The notes beneath the pieces are model-generated. The model saw only the letters and a program-made list of their open reading frames with translations. It was not told the origin of the DNA and made no database searches. A stretch of 64,000 bases of DNA, from contig LCGZ01000004.1 in assembly GCA_001000065.1 (NCBI GenBank), positions 1-64,000 on the forward strand, read 5' to 3'. This document shows positions 27,319 through 37,143 of the stretch, piece by piece. Both the position numbers and the translations under genes were made by a program. The DNA comes from a candidate division TM6 bacterium GW2011_GWF2_43_87 (GTDB taxonomy: Bacteria > Babelota > Babeliae > Babelales > Babelaceae). The number at the start of each line of letters is the position of its first letter. The first letter of the stretch is position 1.

Positions 27319-28074
27319 TTAAAATTCTAATCCTATGGCATGGAGAATAAAATTTCCAGTGGATGGAATAATTATCATGGGTTTATTACAGAAGCTGCTG
27401 TTTGTGTAATCGATTTTAAGGTTTTTGCATTTTTCAGAGCTTTGAAACAGGAGATAGTCTTGTTGATTAACCATTTGATTGATATAGGTGATCATGTTTT
27501 GCAGATTTTCTTTTAGGGCTGAATGAGCATTTTGGTGTCGTCTACGTTCGAGAGCAGTGTCAATTTTTGCCATGATGAGGAGTGAGAGAAAACAGCCTGC
27601 AGATATTCCTGCCCATTTTAATGGGGCCTTGAACGTACAGTTTGAGTAATCCAGTGCAGTTTTGTTGAAAATGTTATTAGTGTATATTCTTGTCGCACGG
27701 TAGCCCATTATGGCCGTGTAGGCTGCGCAGACGCCTGCGGTTATTGCACTACCCATCGCCGTGCCCAGGTATGCTAGGAATGGAACATGGTCGCGATCAA
27801 CAAAGAGCTCTTTGTTGACGCGTTTAAACTGCGAAGGATACTGTGTGCTCTTGGGAGCGCGTGCTAGTTCTTGTTCAAATACCCAGCGTAAAGAATATAG
27901 ATCTTCTTTTTCACAATTTTGTAGCAATTTTTTGTAATCAGTTTTTTGAAGCATTAGATCTGCAACATCATCCCATGACATGGTGTCAGAAAACTCGCCG
28001 CGTGCTGTTGTTGAAAACGTTAAAACGGTTGGGATAATAAGTAGTAGAAGTGCAAAGAAACGGTATGTGTACAT
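27319..28074 (-). CDS. Exported/membrane protein of unknown function
   Basis: A 251-residue protein. It starts at 28074 after GGAGGAATT and has a signal segment (FFALLLLIIPTVLTFSTTARG). Two further hydrophobic segments rich in Gly and Ala lie near residues 97-125 and 150-172, followed by a helical region and a C-terminus with several Cys. No family is recognised. The layout of signal peptide followed by a Gly/Ala-rich membrane hairpin recurs in several proteins of this window. Confidence 0.6.
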   Translation of the reverse strand: MYTYRFFALLLLIIPTVLTFSTTARGEFSDTMSWDDVADLMLQKTDYKKLLQNCEKEDLYSLRWVFEQELARAPKSTQYPSQFKRVNKELFVDRDHVPFLAYLGTAMGSAITAGVCAAYTAIMGYRATRIYTNNIFNKTALDYSNCTFKAPLKWAGISAGCFLSLLIMAKIDTALERRRHQNAHSALKENLQNMITYINQMVNQQDYLLFQSSEKCKNLKIDYTNSSFCNKPMIIIPSTGNFILHAIGLEF

Positions 28075-28334
28075 AATTCCTCCATTTGTACATACGAAAC
28101 TTGATAAGGTATTTACCATTTTCTGATAATTATACATGCTGGGGGGTTAAAAGTCAAAAATAGCGCATCGACGATGATAATTGGCATGTAGTTGAGAGGG
28201 AGTGAACCGTTCATTTCCACAAGGCTAAATGGAGCAAATTGATAGATGATGTGTTAGCCAGTGCATCAATGTACAATTTTGCGCGCGCATTCAAAGCAAT
28301 TGTAACTGCTTGATCTCGATCCAATCTATTGATC

Positions 28335-29711
28335 TTATCCGTTGTACGCTTTCAAAAACTGCAGCCAGTTATTGTGTTGCGCAAATTCGGTGTACTGGTA
28401 GGAGTTGTGGTGTGGGTTGTTAATTTTTTGTTCTGGGAAGTAGATCGAAAGTCCTCGTGCTCCTGCCAAATTGCTCCCGCGTACGTTTGCAATAATAAAT
28501 TTAGGCATTAATGCTAAGCCTTCGTTTAGCACTTTATTGAGCGCCGTTTGCATAGTGCTTGTTGTTGTTGGGGTTGAGAGAATTATGCTACTTAGGCGAT
28601 CTTTGAGGTTGTTGTAGAAGTGGAAGAGGTCAATGTAGCTAGGTTCTTCAAAGTAGGTGCAGGTAAATCGGCTTCTTGCTGAGCGAATTGCTATGCTCAG
28701 CGTGTTATTCTTTTCATCATCTAAGGCTTCAATAAGTAATTGTGCAAGAAGATCTATGTTATTGTTTATTTTTGTAAAAAGGCTTAGATCGAAGGCAGAA
28801 TGGGTGTAATCACTTGTAAGTTTTCCGTAAGTGGCTTCGTATCCGATTACAATGTCTTTAGCCATCTGTTTTATATTGTTTCCATTGCTAGTTATGGCGT
28901 TTACTACAAGTTTGTAGTTATAGCCCGGGCCGAGGACAACTTCTTCTGATGCGGTCATATAGTCAGCAAACTGGCTAGCTATGCAAGCCGTTCCTGTGCC
29001 AGCCATCAAGCATGCATCAAACATGATAAGGTCAATGTGTTTGCCAAGGGCTGAAGTGATACGCGTTAAAGCTTTCATGAGTTTTGAGTCGTCTAGATAG
29101 GCGTGGAATGTCTCATCAAAACAGATGCCCCTGTTAGGGTCGCATAGTTCTTCCTTGTCTTTGTTGCCGACTAGATCAATAAAGTTGGTGAAGCTTATAC
29201 TTCTATCAAGTTCGATCAATCCGGTTACTTCGTTATAGCGGAATAGATAAGCAGGGTTAATCGTTCTGTCCATGCGTGGGTTGAGATCGCCCGATCCATG
29301 GTTCCAAAAGTCTAGAATGAAATGGTTAGCAGGATAGTTATTTATTGCCCATAAAGCTGCCTGAATAAGCGTTTCTGCGCTGCCGCTATTTAAGCACATA
29401 TCGGGGCCAATTTGGAGAATTTGATTTTTCTTGATAAGCAGATGTTTAGTTACTTTCTTTTGCCCGGGGACCTTTATATCAAGATGAACAAGTATGTTGA
29501 GATGTTCGTTTGATCCAACTTCTTTAAGTTGTGCTAAGTTTTGGCTAGCAAAAGGGTAAAGATCGTTATCTGCAGCCATGTAGATGAGGATGGTACATTC
29601 TTTTCTTTCTAGTGCTCTGTTATTGCTCTGTAAATCAGATCCATCGTTGCATGATAAAATAAAAGTTGAAATGCTCAGTAAAACGAGCAAACTGCGTAGT
29701 AGAACCTTCAT
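28335..29711 (-). CDS. Clostripain-family (C11) cysteine peptidase lipoprotein
   Basis: A 458-residue lipoprotein: signal LLVLLSISTFILSC with the lipidated Cys at 21. The clan CD peptidase core is clear: TILIYMAADNDLYPFA (strand 1), NHFILDFWNHGSG with the catalytic His at 138, and IDLIMFDACLMAG with the catalytic Cys at 234. An intervening ASEEVVLGPGYNY segment also fits C11 peptidases. Relatives cut after Arg or Lys. Anchoring to a membrane suggests processing of exported or host proteins. The start follows GGGGAG. The region 28140-28334 downstream holds nothing recognisable. Confidence 0.85.
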   Translation of the reverse strand: MKVLLRSLLVLLSISTFILSCNDGSDLQSNNRALERKECTILIYMAADNDLYPFASQNLAQLKEVGSNEHLNILVHLDIKVPGQKKVTKHLLIKKNQILQIGPDMCLNSGSAETLIQAALWAINNYPANHFILDFWNHGSGDLNPRMDRTINPAYLFRYNEVTGLIELDRSISFTNFIDLVGNKDKEELCDPNRGICFDETFHAYLDDSKLMKALTRITSALGKHIDLIMFDACLMAGTGTACIASQFADYMTASEEVVLGPGYNYKLVVNAITSNGNNIKQMAKDIVIGYEATYGKLTSDYTHSAFDLSLFTKINNNIDLLAQLLIEALDDEKNNTLSIAIRSARSRFTCTYFEEPSYIDLFHFYNNLKDRLSSIILSTPTTTSTMQTALNKVLNEGLALMPKFIIANVRGSNLAGARGLSIYFPEQKINNPHHNSYQYTEFAQHNNWLQFLKAYNG

Positions 29712-29783
29712 TACAAAACTCCCCTAATGATACCACTCCCCTATAAAATCTGTTTTTAGACTACTGATTTTATACAATCAAAA

Positions 29784-30944
29784 TCAAGAGTTTGACGGAG
29801 CTTTTTTGGAAGACGCTTTTAGAGCATTAAGCCATGAAAATACAAAGGTAATGAGAAAGCTGAGTTGAAAGTCGAGAGCAAAGAGATGAAACGGGTTGTT
29901 GAGTAGGATTATGCAGGCGATAAGAAACAGTATATAGAGCCCATTTGTCTGCAATTTTAGTAGTGCGCAGATTGAGTAAAAGGTTGAAAGAAACGCCGCT
30001 CGAACAAAGGGAATGCTGGCCCATGAGAGTAGCGTGTAGAAAAGAATGATAATCAGAGTTAGTGATGTTCGCGCAGCAAAGGGCAGTGGGGCAAATCCCA
30101 GTAGTTTCTGAAGTACCATTACTAGGACCATCATATGCAAGCCTGCGCGGGCTAAATGGTGTAAAATACCCCAGGGTTTAAACTGGGTGCGTATAGTACC
30201 CATTTCGCGTGCATTAACAGCTTTTTTACCTAAAAAAACAGAGGCAAACATCGTAAAGGCCATGGGAGAAAGCGAGGGTTTGATACCTTCGATTATCCGG
30301 TTTCTGAGCTCAAAAATAAAACGCCTGAGAGTAAAGTGGGGGTGCTTTAGGCAATGAATAGTAATATATGTGACATTGAGATTTGCTATAATTCCTTCTC
30401 GCTGCAGGTATTGCTTGTAGTCGCCATCGGGAGGCGCTCTGAAATAGAGGGGTGTTAATGCGATGGTGTCGCCAATTTGGGGGATTGAAGGATGGTTGTT
30501 TTTGATGGATAGGCGGAAATTAAAGCCTGATGTGAAGGGCACGGCCTGTTCTTTTTTAACTAATTCCTTTATGCGCAGGGTAAGTACAAGATGGTCTGCA
30601 TGTTTGTAATCATGTTCAATATCAAGAACCTTCGCTATGACGGCGCAGGGGCCATAGGATATACTGCGGTAAAATTGGTCAAATAGAGCGTTTTTTTGTT
30701 GAACGCGCAGAGCTCCAATTACAATAAACCCTGCTACCGCAAGTCCTAGTAATGTATATTTTTGAGCGGCCTGTGAGCGAATAGATAGGGTCAGAAATAT
30801 TAGGGTTATGCCTACAATTGTAGCAAACGCAAGCAAGGGGCTTGTGACACCCTTTATTCCGATTGCAATTCCCGTCATAAGTCCTAGTACAAGAAGATAA
30901 AGGGGGTGAAGAGGAATTTTAACAAAGAGTTGCGAGGTTGACAT
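29784..30944 (-). CDS. comEC: ComEC/Rec2-type membrane protein without metallo-beta-lactamase domain
   Basis: A 386-residue polytopic protein. The N-terminal membrane part and soluble OB-like region (GDTIALTPLYFRAPPDGDY) match the DUF4131 part of ComEC, and GILHHLARAGLHMMVLVM, WASIPFVRAAFL and FALDFQLSFLITF match the competence domain that forms the DNA channel across the inner membrane. The usual C-terminal metallo-beta-lactamase nuclease domain is absent, and the protein stops after the FQLSF helix, so it is shorter than normal. It may import single-stranded DNA or be a reduced remnant. The gene follows the coiled-coil protein at 30975 on the same strand. Confidence 0.8.
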   Translation of the reverse strand: MSTSQLFVKIPLHPLYLLVLGLMTGIAIGIKGVTSPLLAFATIVGITLIFLTLSIRSQAAQKYTLLGLAVAGFIVIGALRVQQKNALFDQFYRSISYGPCAVIAKVLDIEHDYKHADHLVLTLRIKELVKKEQAVPFTSGFNFRLSIKNNHPSIPQIGDTIALTPLYFRAPPDGDYKQYLQREGIIANLNVTYITIHCLKHPHFTLRRFIFELRNRIIEGIKPSLSPMAFTMFASVFLGKKAVNAREMGTIRTQFKPWGILHHLARAGLHMMVLVMVLQKLLGFAPLPFAARTSLTLIIILFYTLLSWASIPFVRAAFLSTFYSICALLKLQTNGLYILFLIACIILLNNPFHLFALDFQLSFLITFVFSWLNALKASSKKAPSNS

Positions 30945-30974
30945 GAGCTTTTTGGCTGATGCAGGGAGTGTGTG

Positions 30975-31727
30975 TTAACCCATAGGAGGCTGTGGAGACA
31001 GTGGTATATTGAGTTTTTGTGCGATCAGAGGCAGAAGATCAATAGAAATTAGTCGATCGCTGAGATTTTTATCGATGTTGTTGAGCTGGTTTTGCATTAG
31101 ATCGATTCGATTTTGCATTGCGGTGAGCTGATTTACAATTTTATCAAGATCTTGTTTGGATGCACCAGTTAGCACCAGATTATTGAGCTGGGTTTTTAGG
31201 TCTAGGAGTTCCTTGTCAACTCCAAGGAGTCCTTTGTCAACATTGTTAAATCGTCCAGACGCGTTTGATTCGAAATTCTCGATTTGGATTTGAATTTCTT
31301 CACATCTTTGCTCAAGCCTATTTACGCTCGCCCGTATAAAAGAGACATCGCGTCTTAATTGTTCGTTATACTTGATCCATGCTACAAGGACCGTGGTTCC
31401 TGCAAAAGCCATGCCGGACAATAAACCACGAGCTCTCCAGTGGAAATACCTTCCAGTGGCATACGTTGAAGCTCCTGCAGCAGTTCCTGCAATGAGCGCC
31501 CAGGAATAGTTGTAGGCAACGTGCTTGGCGCCTGATAAAGCATGGTGCGCAACAAAGGAGCACGGAACCCATAATGCTCTGCGAGCGAGGCGTGCACCCC
31601 TGTCTGACCATCTGTTTTGAGTAGGTGTTGATTGATCCAAAAGGGGAACGTTTGTGTTTGTTGAGAATAATAGGGGAGCGGTTAGAGCAACGCATAGACA
31701 TGCGACACTCAAAATTTTCTTAACCAT
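30975..31727 (-). CDS. Exported coiled-coil protein with membrane hairpin
   Basis: A 250-residue protein. It starts at 31727 and has a signal segment (ILSVACLCVALTAPLLFST), a Gly/Ala-rich hydrophobic hairpin (WALIAGTAAGASTYATG and SGMAFAGTTVLVAW, about residues 75-122) and a long heptad-rich C-terminal region (about 125-240). The end is Pro-rich. No family recognised. Chlamydial inclusion membrane proteins have a comparable bilobed hydrophobic segment, but homology is not claimed. It is probably cotranscribed with the comEC-like gene 30 bases downstream. Confidence 0.6.
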   Translation of the reverse strand: MVKKILSVACLCVALTAPLLFSTNTNVPLLDQSTPTQNRWSDRGARLARRALWVPCSFVAHHALSGAKHVAYNYSWALIAGTAAGASTYATGRYFHWRARGLLSGMAFAGTTVLVAWIKYNEQLRRDVSFIRASVNRLEQRCEEIQIQIENFESNASGRFNNVDKGLLGVDKELLDLKTQLNNLVLTGASKQDLDKIVNQLTAMQNRIDLMQNQLNNIDKNLSDRLISIDLLPLIAQKLNIPLSPQPPMG

Positions 31728-31921
31728 GTTACCATCCATTTGTTTTGGTTGAAGCAAATTTTTTTCTTTCTTCAAGATGAGCTTTTTTAAAGCATCGAGA
31801 CTATTTATTTTATATACTACGCAAATAAAAAAGTCAATAAGTGCCCTTTTTACGCGGTTCTGGAGTATTTAATCTTTTTGTTCTATGCTGGCCCTGGATA
31901 ATAAGTTCTTAAGGGGTTTTT

Positions 31922-34543
31922 ATGATTACACCTGTTTTTAAAAAAGTTCTAAAAAATGGTCTTACTTTATTGGTTATGCCGCGGAGCGACATTCCTAAGG
32001 TATCGCTTCAGCTCTGGTATAACGTTGGATCTAAGCATGAGGGTACGGGCACGCGTGGGCTCGCTCATTTGATAGAGCATATGATTTTTAAGGGGACGGA
32101 TAAGCTCTCTGAATCTGATATTAATGTTATTACACATAAACTATCAGGCGTCTGTAATGCCTTTACGTCGAATGATTATACAGGGTATCTGTTTGATATT
32201 CCGTCACAGCATTGGCAAGAAGTGTTGCCGATTATGGCCGATTGCATGAGCAACTGTTCGTTTAAACAGCACTTCTTAAATTCGGAGCTCAAGGCGGTTA
32301 TTCAAGAGCTTAAGATGTATAACGATGATTATCTTTCTACGCTTATCGAGAAAATGGTTTCATCGTTATTTCCTGATCATCCATATCACTATCCTATCGT
32401 AGGCTTTAAGCAGGATTTGTGGTCCGTTTCTCGACGACAACTACTAGCATTTTACCATCAATTTTATGGACCAAACAACGCCACTATGGTGGTGGTCGGC
32501 GATGTGGATATAGATGAAGTGGTACGAGCGGTAGAGAAAGAGTTTGGAGCCATTAAGCCTCTGAAAAACCTTAAGCGTCCTGTTCTTCACCACTCATTTG
32601 AAATTGGATCAAAGCGCACTACCATCTATCGTGATATTAAACAGCCCATGATGCTTATGGCCTGGATTGTCCCTGGGGTGTCTGAGCGAAAAGAATATTT
32701 GCTTGATTTGATGTCTTGGGTTCTTGGCGCTGGCCGTGGAGCACGACTCTATAGTAAATTGGTTACTGAAATGGGGCTTGCTACCGAGGTTCAAAGCTTT
32801 GTTTATGATCTTTTTGATTATGGAATCTTTTTTGTTTATGTTCAGCCAACCGATTTAAAAGATGCCACTCGTATTGAGAAAATTATTTTGGAAGAGATTG
32901 AGCACTACCGAACTCACGAAATTTCAAACGAGGAGCTCGAACGTGCTCGTCGCAAGACATCTATGGACATATTATCCCTTGGAGAAAATAATCAGCGCCT
33001 TGCCTATGTGCTGGGTAAATTTTATCTTGCAACAGGGGATGAGAAATTTCTTGAGCAGTATGCTAATTACCCGACCGATTCGATAAAGAAGGATATAAAA
33101 GATATCTTTGCGCGGTGTTTTGTTCCATCTTTGACGCACTATGGCCGCGTGGAAGGTTTGTCAGAGGAGGATCGAGCTCTTTGGCTTTTGCAGCAAGAGC
33201 AGTCAGACAAGGAAGATACGAAGATTCTTGCAAAAAAGACAAGGAAGTTGGAAGTTGAACCGCCTTCTTATGCGCTTTCTATAAAAATTGCGCCGCCTAA
33301 AGAGTTTTCTTATCCTCGGGCTAAAAAATTTACTCTTTCTAATGGGCTAAAGGTCTTTGTAAATGATCGTCCAGGATCTGGGAAGATTGATCTATTGTTA
33401 GATCTTAAAGCGAAGCATTTTTACGATAGCCCAAAACAACAGGGTTTAAGCCTTTTGATGACCGATCTCTTGCAGGAAGGTACAAAAAACTATTCGGCGC
33501 AGGAGTTTGCACAAGAGCTTGAATCGCTAGGAATGGAGCTTAATACATTTCCGGGCCAGATGGGAATGACCTTTTTGGCAGAAGATGCTAATAGGGGTCT
33601 TGAGTTATTTACCGAGGTTCTTGAACGACCTGCTTTTACTGAGGATGCGCTGGAGCGTATTCGTGAGCAGTTACTTGCTGAGTTGAAAGTATTTTGGGAT
33701 TCTCCAACTGATTTTGTGTCTCAAGTTGCGCGTGAGGCGATTTATAGAGCGCATCCATTTAGCAATAACATGATGGGAACGGAAACATCGGTTAAAAAAA
33801 TAACGCGGCATGACGTGGTTGCGGCTCATAAAAAATATATAGTTCCACATGGTGGTCGTTTGGCCTTGGTGGGGGATTTATCACGATATGATGTTAAGGC
33901 CCTTTTGGAGAAGCATTTGGCATCGTGGAATAAGCATACTGTTGCAGATATGGATTTTCCTGTTTTAGAACCAGCTGAAAGTGAGATTATACAGTGCCCT
34001 ATAAATCGTGATCAGATAGTACTTGCCTATGCAGGGCTCTCGGTGGATCGTTTGAATAAAGACTTTGATGCCTTGCTTCTTTTTGATCAGATTTTTACAG
34101 GTGGAGTACTGGGCTCAATGAGCTCACGGCTCTTTGATTTGCGTGAGAGGTCCGGTCTATTTTATACGATAGGTGGTTCATTGCTTGCAGGGGCTGCGCT
34201 TCAACCAGGCATGATCTTTATAAAGTCCATAGTATCAGGTGATCGTCTTGAAGAGGCCGAGCGTGAGATTGAAAAGGTTATTACAACAGGGGCTTTGGAT
34301 ATAACTAAAGACGAGTTGGAAGATGCTCAGAATGCGCTTATAAACTCATTGGTTGATAACTTTGCCGCACAGCGCCAGATGGCAGCTACATTTGTAGCGA
34401 TGGATATTTATGGCATGCCAGATAATTATTTTGACAAACGCCCTCACCAGTTGCTTAAGATTACTAAGGAGCAGGTTCAGAAGGTGGTACATCGAATTCT
34501 AAAAGTTGAGAACCTGGTTAAAATTCGGGCAGGTAGAGTTTAG
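31922..34543 (+). CDS. M16 (pitrilysin/processing-peptidase type) zinc peptidase
   Basis: An 873-residue protein with two M16 halves. The first holds the inverted zinc motif HLIEH (49-53) and the downstream Glu in SELKAVIQELKMY (about 126-138), so it should be active. The second half (from about residue 455) lacks HxxEH and matches the inactive partner domain (FTLSNGLKVFVNDRPGSGKI, GLFYTIGGS). Such enzymes degrade or process peptides, often in the periplasm, although no signal peptide is seen. The start follows AAGGGGTTTTT. A promoter was not identified. It opens a long mostly plus-strand stretch. Confidence 0.92.
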   Translation: MITPVFKKVLKNGLTLLVMPRSDIPKVSLQLWYNVGSKHEGTGTRGLAHLIEHMIFKGTDKLSESDINVITHKLSGVCNAFTSNDYTGYLFDIPSQHWQEVLPIMADCMSNCSFKQHFLNSELKAVIQELKMYNDDYLSTLIEKMVSSLFPDHPYHYPIVGFKQDLWSVSRRQLLAFYHQFYGPNNATMVVVGDVDIDEVVRAVEKEFGAIKPLKNLKRPVLHHSFEIGSKRTTIYRDIKQPMMLMAWIVPGVSERKEYLLDLMSWVLGAGRGARLYSKLVTEMGLATEVQSFVYDLFDYGIFFVYVQPTDLKDATRIEKIILEEIEHYRTHEISNEELERARRKTSMDILSLGENNQRLAYVLGKFYLATGDEKFLEQYANYPTDSIKKDIKDIFARCFVPSLTHYGRVEGLSEEDRALWLLQQEQSDKEDTKILAKKTRKLEVEPPSYALSIKIAPPKEFSYPRAKKFTLSNGLKVFVNDRPGSGKIDLLLDLKAKHFYDSPKQQGLSLLMTDLLQEGTKNYSAQEFAQELESLGMELNTFPGQMGMTFLAEDANRGLELFTEVLERPAFTEDALERIREQLLAELKVFWDSPTDFVSQVAREAIYRAHPFSNNMMGTETSVKKITRHDVVAAHKKYIVPHGGRLALVGDLSRYDVKALLEKHLASWNKHTVADMDFPVLEPAESEIIQCPINRDQIVLAYAGLSVDRLNKDFDALLLFDQIFTGGVLGSMSSRLFDLRERSGLFYTIGGSLLAGAALQPGMIFIKSIVSGDRLEEAEREIEKVITTGALDITKDELEDAQNALINSLVDNFAAQRQMAATFVAMDIYGMPDNYFDKRPHQLLKITKEQVQKVVHRILKVENLVKIRAGRV

Positions 34544-34710
34544 TGGGAGGTTGAATTGCGCAGTCGTGGCTTTCAGCAAGATTATCAAGCTGGGTATATC
34601 GTTTGCGGAAAAAGAGAGTTTTGTGTTGGTGAAAGCCCTTTTTGTTTAGGCGTTTAGTTTTTTGTGGCGCCTTTTAGGTAGAGTTGTGTTTTTAATATTA
34701 GATTGATCAA
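34544..34710. other. Intergenic region between the M16 peptidase and mutY
   Basis: It contains an inverted pair TGGCTTTCA (34567-34575) and TGAAAGCC about 60 bases later, which could form a long-range stem, but no T-run and no gene. I see no tRNA-like fold. Confidence 0.3.
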
Positions 34711-35538
34711 ATGCCCAAAGCCATAAAATTAACTGATGTGGAGATTGCTAAAGCGCGTACCCTAATTTGGGAGTACTATGGCGCACATGGTCGCGCTTTT
34801 TCTTGGCGTCAAACGAGCGATCCCTACCACATTTTTGTTTCAGAGGTAATGCTTCAGCAGACACAGACTGCCACCGTTGAGAAAAAATATGGTCCGTTTA
34901 TCGAAAAATTTCCTAGCTTTGCGGCGTTAGCAGAGGCCCCCTTTGCAGAGATTTTGCCGTTGTGGCGTGGATTAGGGTACAACCGGCGCGCGTTGGCATT
35001 GCATAAAAGCGCTCAGATTGTTGCTACACAGTACGGTGGCCTTTTGCCAGATAAACCGGAGCTTTTGGATAAATTACCTGGTATCGGCCCTGCCACAGCC
35101 GCTTCTATTTGCGCCTTTGCGTTTAATAAACCTACGGTTTTTATCGAAACAAACATCAGAACAGTTTTTATAACCCTTTTTGGTGGTTCTCGCACCGAAA
35201 TAGCCGATAAAGAACTAATGCCTTTTATTGAAGCAGCGTTGGATCGAGAGAATCCACGGCATTGGTATTATGCTCTCATGGACTATGGCGTGATGCTTAA
35301 AAAAGAGCTGCCAAATCCTAGCCGCCGGAGCAAGCATTATACCAGGCAGTCACAATTTGAAGGTTCTGAAAGACAGATTAGAGGAATGATCCTCAAAGCT
35401 GCGACCATAAAAGGTACATTTAGCTTTGAGGATCTATGTTCTTGTATTGATCGTGAGCCTGAGCGTATTCGCCGTAATCTTGAAGAACTCTGTTCTGAGG
35501 GTTTTTTACGCAGAATCAATGATCAGTTTAGTTTGTAA
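34711..35538 (+). CDS. mutY: MutY-like adenine glycosylase without iron-sulfur cluster
   Basis: A 275-residue HhH-GPD glycosylase that should remove A opposite 8-oxoguanine. The N-terminal signature HIFVSEVMLQQTQTATV carries the catalytic Glu (E45), and KLPGIGPATAASICAFAF (121-138) is the helix-hairpin-helix. The position of the second catalytic acid reads FIETNIRTV, so Glu146 replaces the usual Asp. The four-Cys iron-sulfur loop that normally follows is missing: after MDYGVMLKKELPNPSRRSKHY there is no Cys cluster. A winged-helix-like C-terminus replaces the NUDIX-like recognition domain. Known Fe-S-free MutY variants exist, so it may still be active. Confidence 0.82.
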   Translation: MPKAIKLTDVEIAKARTLIWEYYGAHGRAFSWRQTSDPYHIFVSEVMLQQTQTATVEKKYGPFIEKFPSFAALAEAPFAEILPLWRGLGYNRRALALHKSAQIVATQYGGLLPDKPELLDKLPGIGPATAASICAFAFNKPTVFIETNIRTVFITLFGGSRTEIADKELMPFIEAALDRENPRHWYYALMDYGVMLKKELPNPSRRSKHYTRQSQFEGSERQIRGMILKAATIKGTFSFEDLCSCIDREPERIRRNLEELCSEGFLRRINDQFSL

Positions 35539-35870
35539 AAACTCTGGTCCAATAGCTTATGAAAAAGAAATGGAAGTGTTATGGCAGTGGCAATAACTAT
35601 CGATGTTACTACACATAGCATTTCTTGCTTCTGAAGCCTTTTAACTTGACGCTCTTCCTCGGTGAGTACGTGGAACACTGCAAATTCTTGCATCTTTGTT
35701 TTCTTGTAAGTTGATTTTGCACTTGTTCCTTTATAGTTGGTGTGATACTTTTTGCCTATTTTATTGTGGTGCAGGAAGGGTTGCCGGGCGGAGAAGGTTG
35801 TGGTGGGGATAAGGGCGATAAGTGCGCACGCGAGAATTCTTGCTGGTAGTTTTGTGTTATAAATTTTCAT
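35523..35870 (-). CDS. Small exported membrane protein, unknown function
   Basis: A 115-residue protein with a signal segment (RILACALIALIPTTTFSA), a basic middle region and a C-terminal membrane helix (EMLCVVTSIVIATAITLPFLF). The start follows AAAGGACTTAC. It begins 10 bases after the stop of the coiled-coil gene upstream, so the two form an operon, and its 3' end overlaps the convergent mutY by 16 bases. No family recognised. Confidence 0.6.
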   Translation of the reverse strand: MKIYNTKLPARILACALIALIPTTTFSARQPFLHHNKIGKKYHTNYKGTSAKSTYKKTKMQEFAVFHVLTEEERQVKRLQKQEMLCVVTSIVIATAITLPFLFHKLLDQSFYKLN

Positions 35871-35879
35871 GTAAGTCCT

Positions 35880-36956
35880 TTAGAATTGGTCAAATCCGGA
35901 CAGTTCGCCTCTTATCCATAGATAAAATTCAGGAGATTCTGGCTGATAAGGTGGATGCTCGGTTTTGTTTTTTAGCTCATGCAGCCGGTTTTCAATGCGT
36001 TCTAGGCGATTACGAATTTTCTTCATTTCTTGTTCTTCGCGCCAGGCGCTCTCTTGTTCTATACGATTACGTTCATGCATTGCATTGACTTTGTCTCGTT
36101 CTGCGTGAGCTTTTTCTTCTTCAGCTCGTGCAAGGCGGTTTTGTATCGCAATTCGCTCTTTTTCACGATCGTCACGTAATTTGAGTTGAAGCTCTGCATG
36201 GTATTCATTGCTCTGCATTAGTCTATTTCGTTGATCGTTTAGCCCGTTTAATAATAGGTGTGCCGATTTTAATAGAGCTGAATCGTCGTAGTCAGGTCTA
36301 TTTGATCGCTCAAGGCGTAATAATGCCCGTTGTAGTTCTCGACAGTCAGAATCTATAAGTTGAGCAGCTGAAAGATGTTGAAAAGGATCTTGTGGATTTA
36401 AGTATTCTGTTTGTTGGTTTACTACTTCGTAGAGCGAAAAATATGCTTCTTCTCGCTTTAAAAACGTGCAAAGTGTTTGTAGTTGGCGTAGTAATTGTTG
36501 TGCAGAAGGTCGTATGCGTTCGCCACGATTTGCAAGGGACTCTCGGCTATCTAAGTCCTGCCAATACTCTAAATTGGTTTTTAGGTGAGCTAGGGCGTCA
36601 TTGAGATTGGAAAAATCGCGTTGGAATTCTAGATTGCATGCATTAAAAGAGCCCCATGTGACATGTATATAGCTTGCAATAGAGGGTTTTGATGAATGTT
36701 GTTCTGTAAGATTGCTTAGGGTGTTGTAGCGAACGTTGCATAGGTTTGTTAACTCTTCTACTTGAATAACAGAATTTTTGTCATCAGAGAGTGAAGTGCG
36801 AGCATTGTATTCGCTTATACCATGCCATAAAAGTGCGACGCCACCAGCTATGGCTCCCGCGCCAACTGCAACTTTCCAGCCATCTTCAGAACGGGCTTTA
36901 AGTGCAGGGGTTAGTGTTAAACAGGTTGTTAATAACAGAAGTAATTTTTTGTTCAT
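35880..36956 (-). CDS. Exported coiled-coil protein, unknown function
   Basis: A 358-residue protein from the ATG at 36956, which gives a good signal peptide (MNKKLLLLLTTCLTLTPALK); a longer frame from 37145 has no such feature. After a Gly/Ala-rich hydrophobic segment (WKVAVGAGAIAGGVALLWHG) the chain is helical, and residues about 255-335 form a highly charged Glu/Arg-rich coiled coil or single helix (RLARAEEEKAHAERDKVNAM). The C-terminus ELSGFDQF is soluble. It is the first gene of a two-gene operon with the small membrane protein at 35523. Confidence 0.6.
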   Translation of the reverse strand: MNKKLLLLLTTCLTLTPALKARSEDGWKVAVGAGAIAGGVALLWHGISEYNARTSLSDDKNSVIQVEELTNLCNVRYNTLSNLTEQHSSKPSIASYIHVTWGSFNACNLEFQRDFSNLNDALAHLKTNLEYWQDLDSRESLANRGERIRPSAQQLLRQLQTLCTFLKREEAYFSLYEVVNQQTEYLNPQDPFQHLSAAQLIDSDCRELQRALLRLERSNRPDYDDSALLKSAHLLLNGLNDQRNRLMQSNEYHAELQLKLRDDREKERIAIQNRLARAEEEKAHAERDKVNAMHERNRIEQESAWREEQEMKKIRNRLERIENRLHELKNKTEHPPYQPESPEFYLWIRGELSGFDQF

Positions 36957-37143
36957 AGTAATTCGTAATATAGGGTTTATAAAAGGCTTTTCAAAACTTT
37001 TCGCTTTAAGGGTACCCTTTTTTTCGCATGAAGTCACTTTAGTAAAAATTTGAAGTTTTTTCGCCAGAGTTTTGTGGCATATACAAAGTTTTTGAGCCAT
37101 AATGTAAGGGCGTGTTAAATTTTCAATTTTTGGCTTTGCTCTC

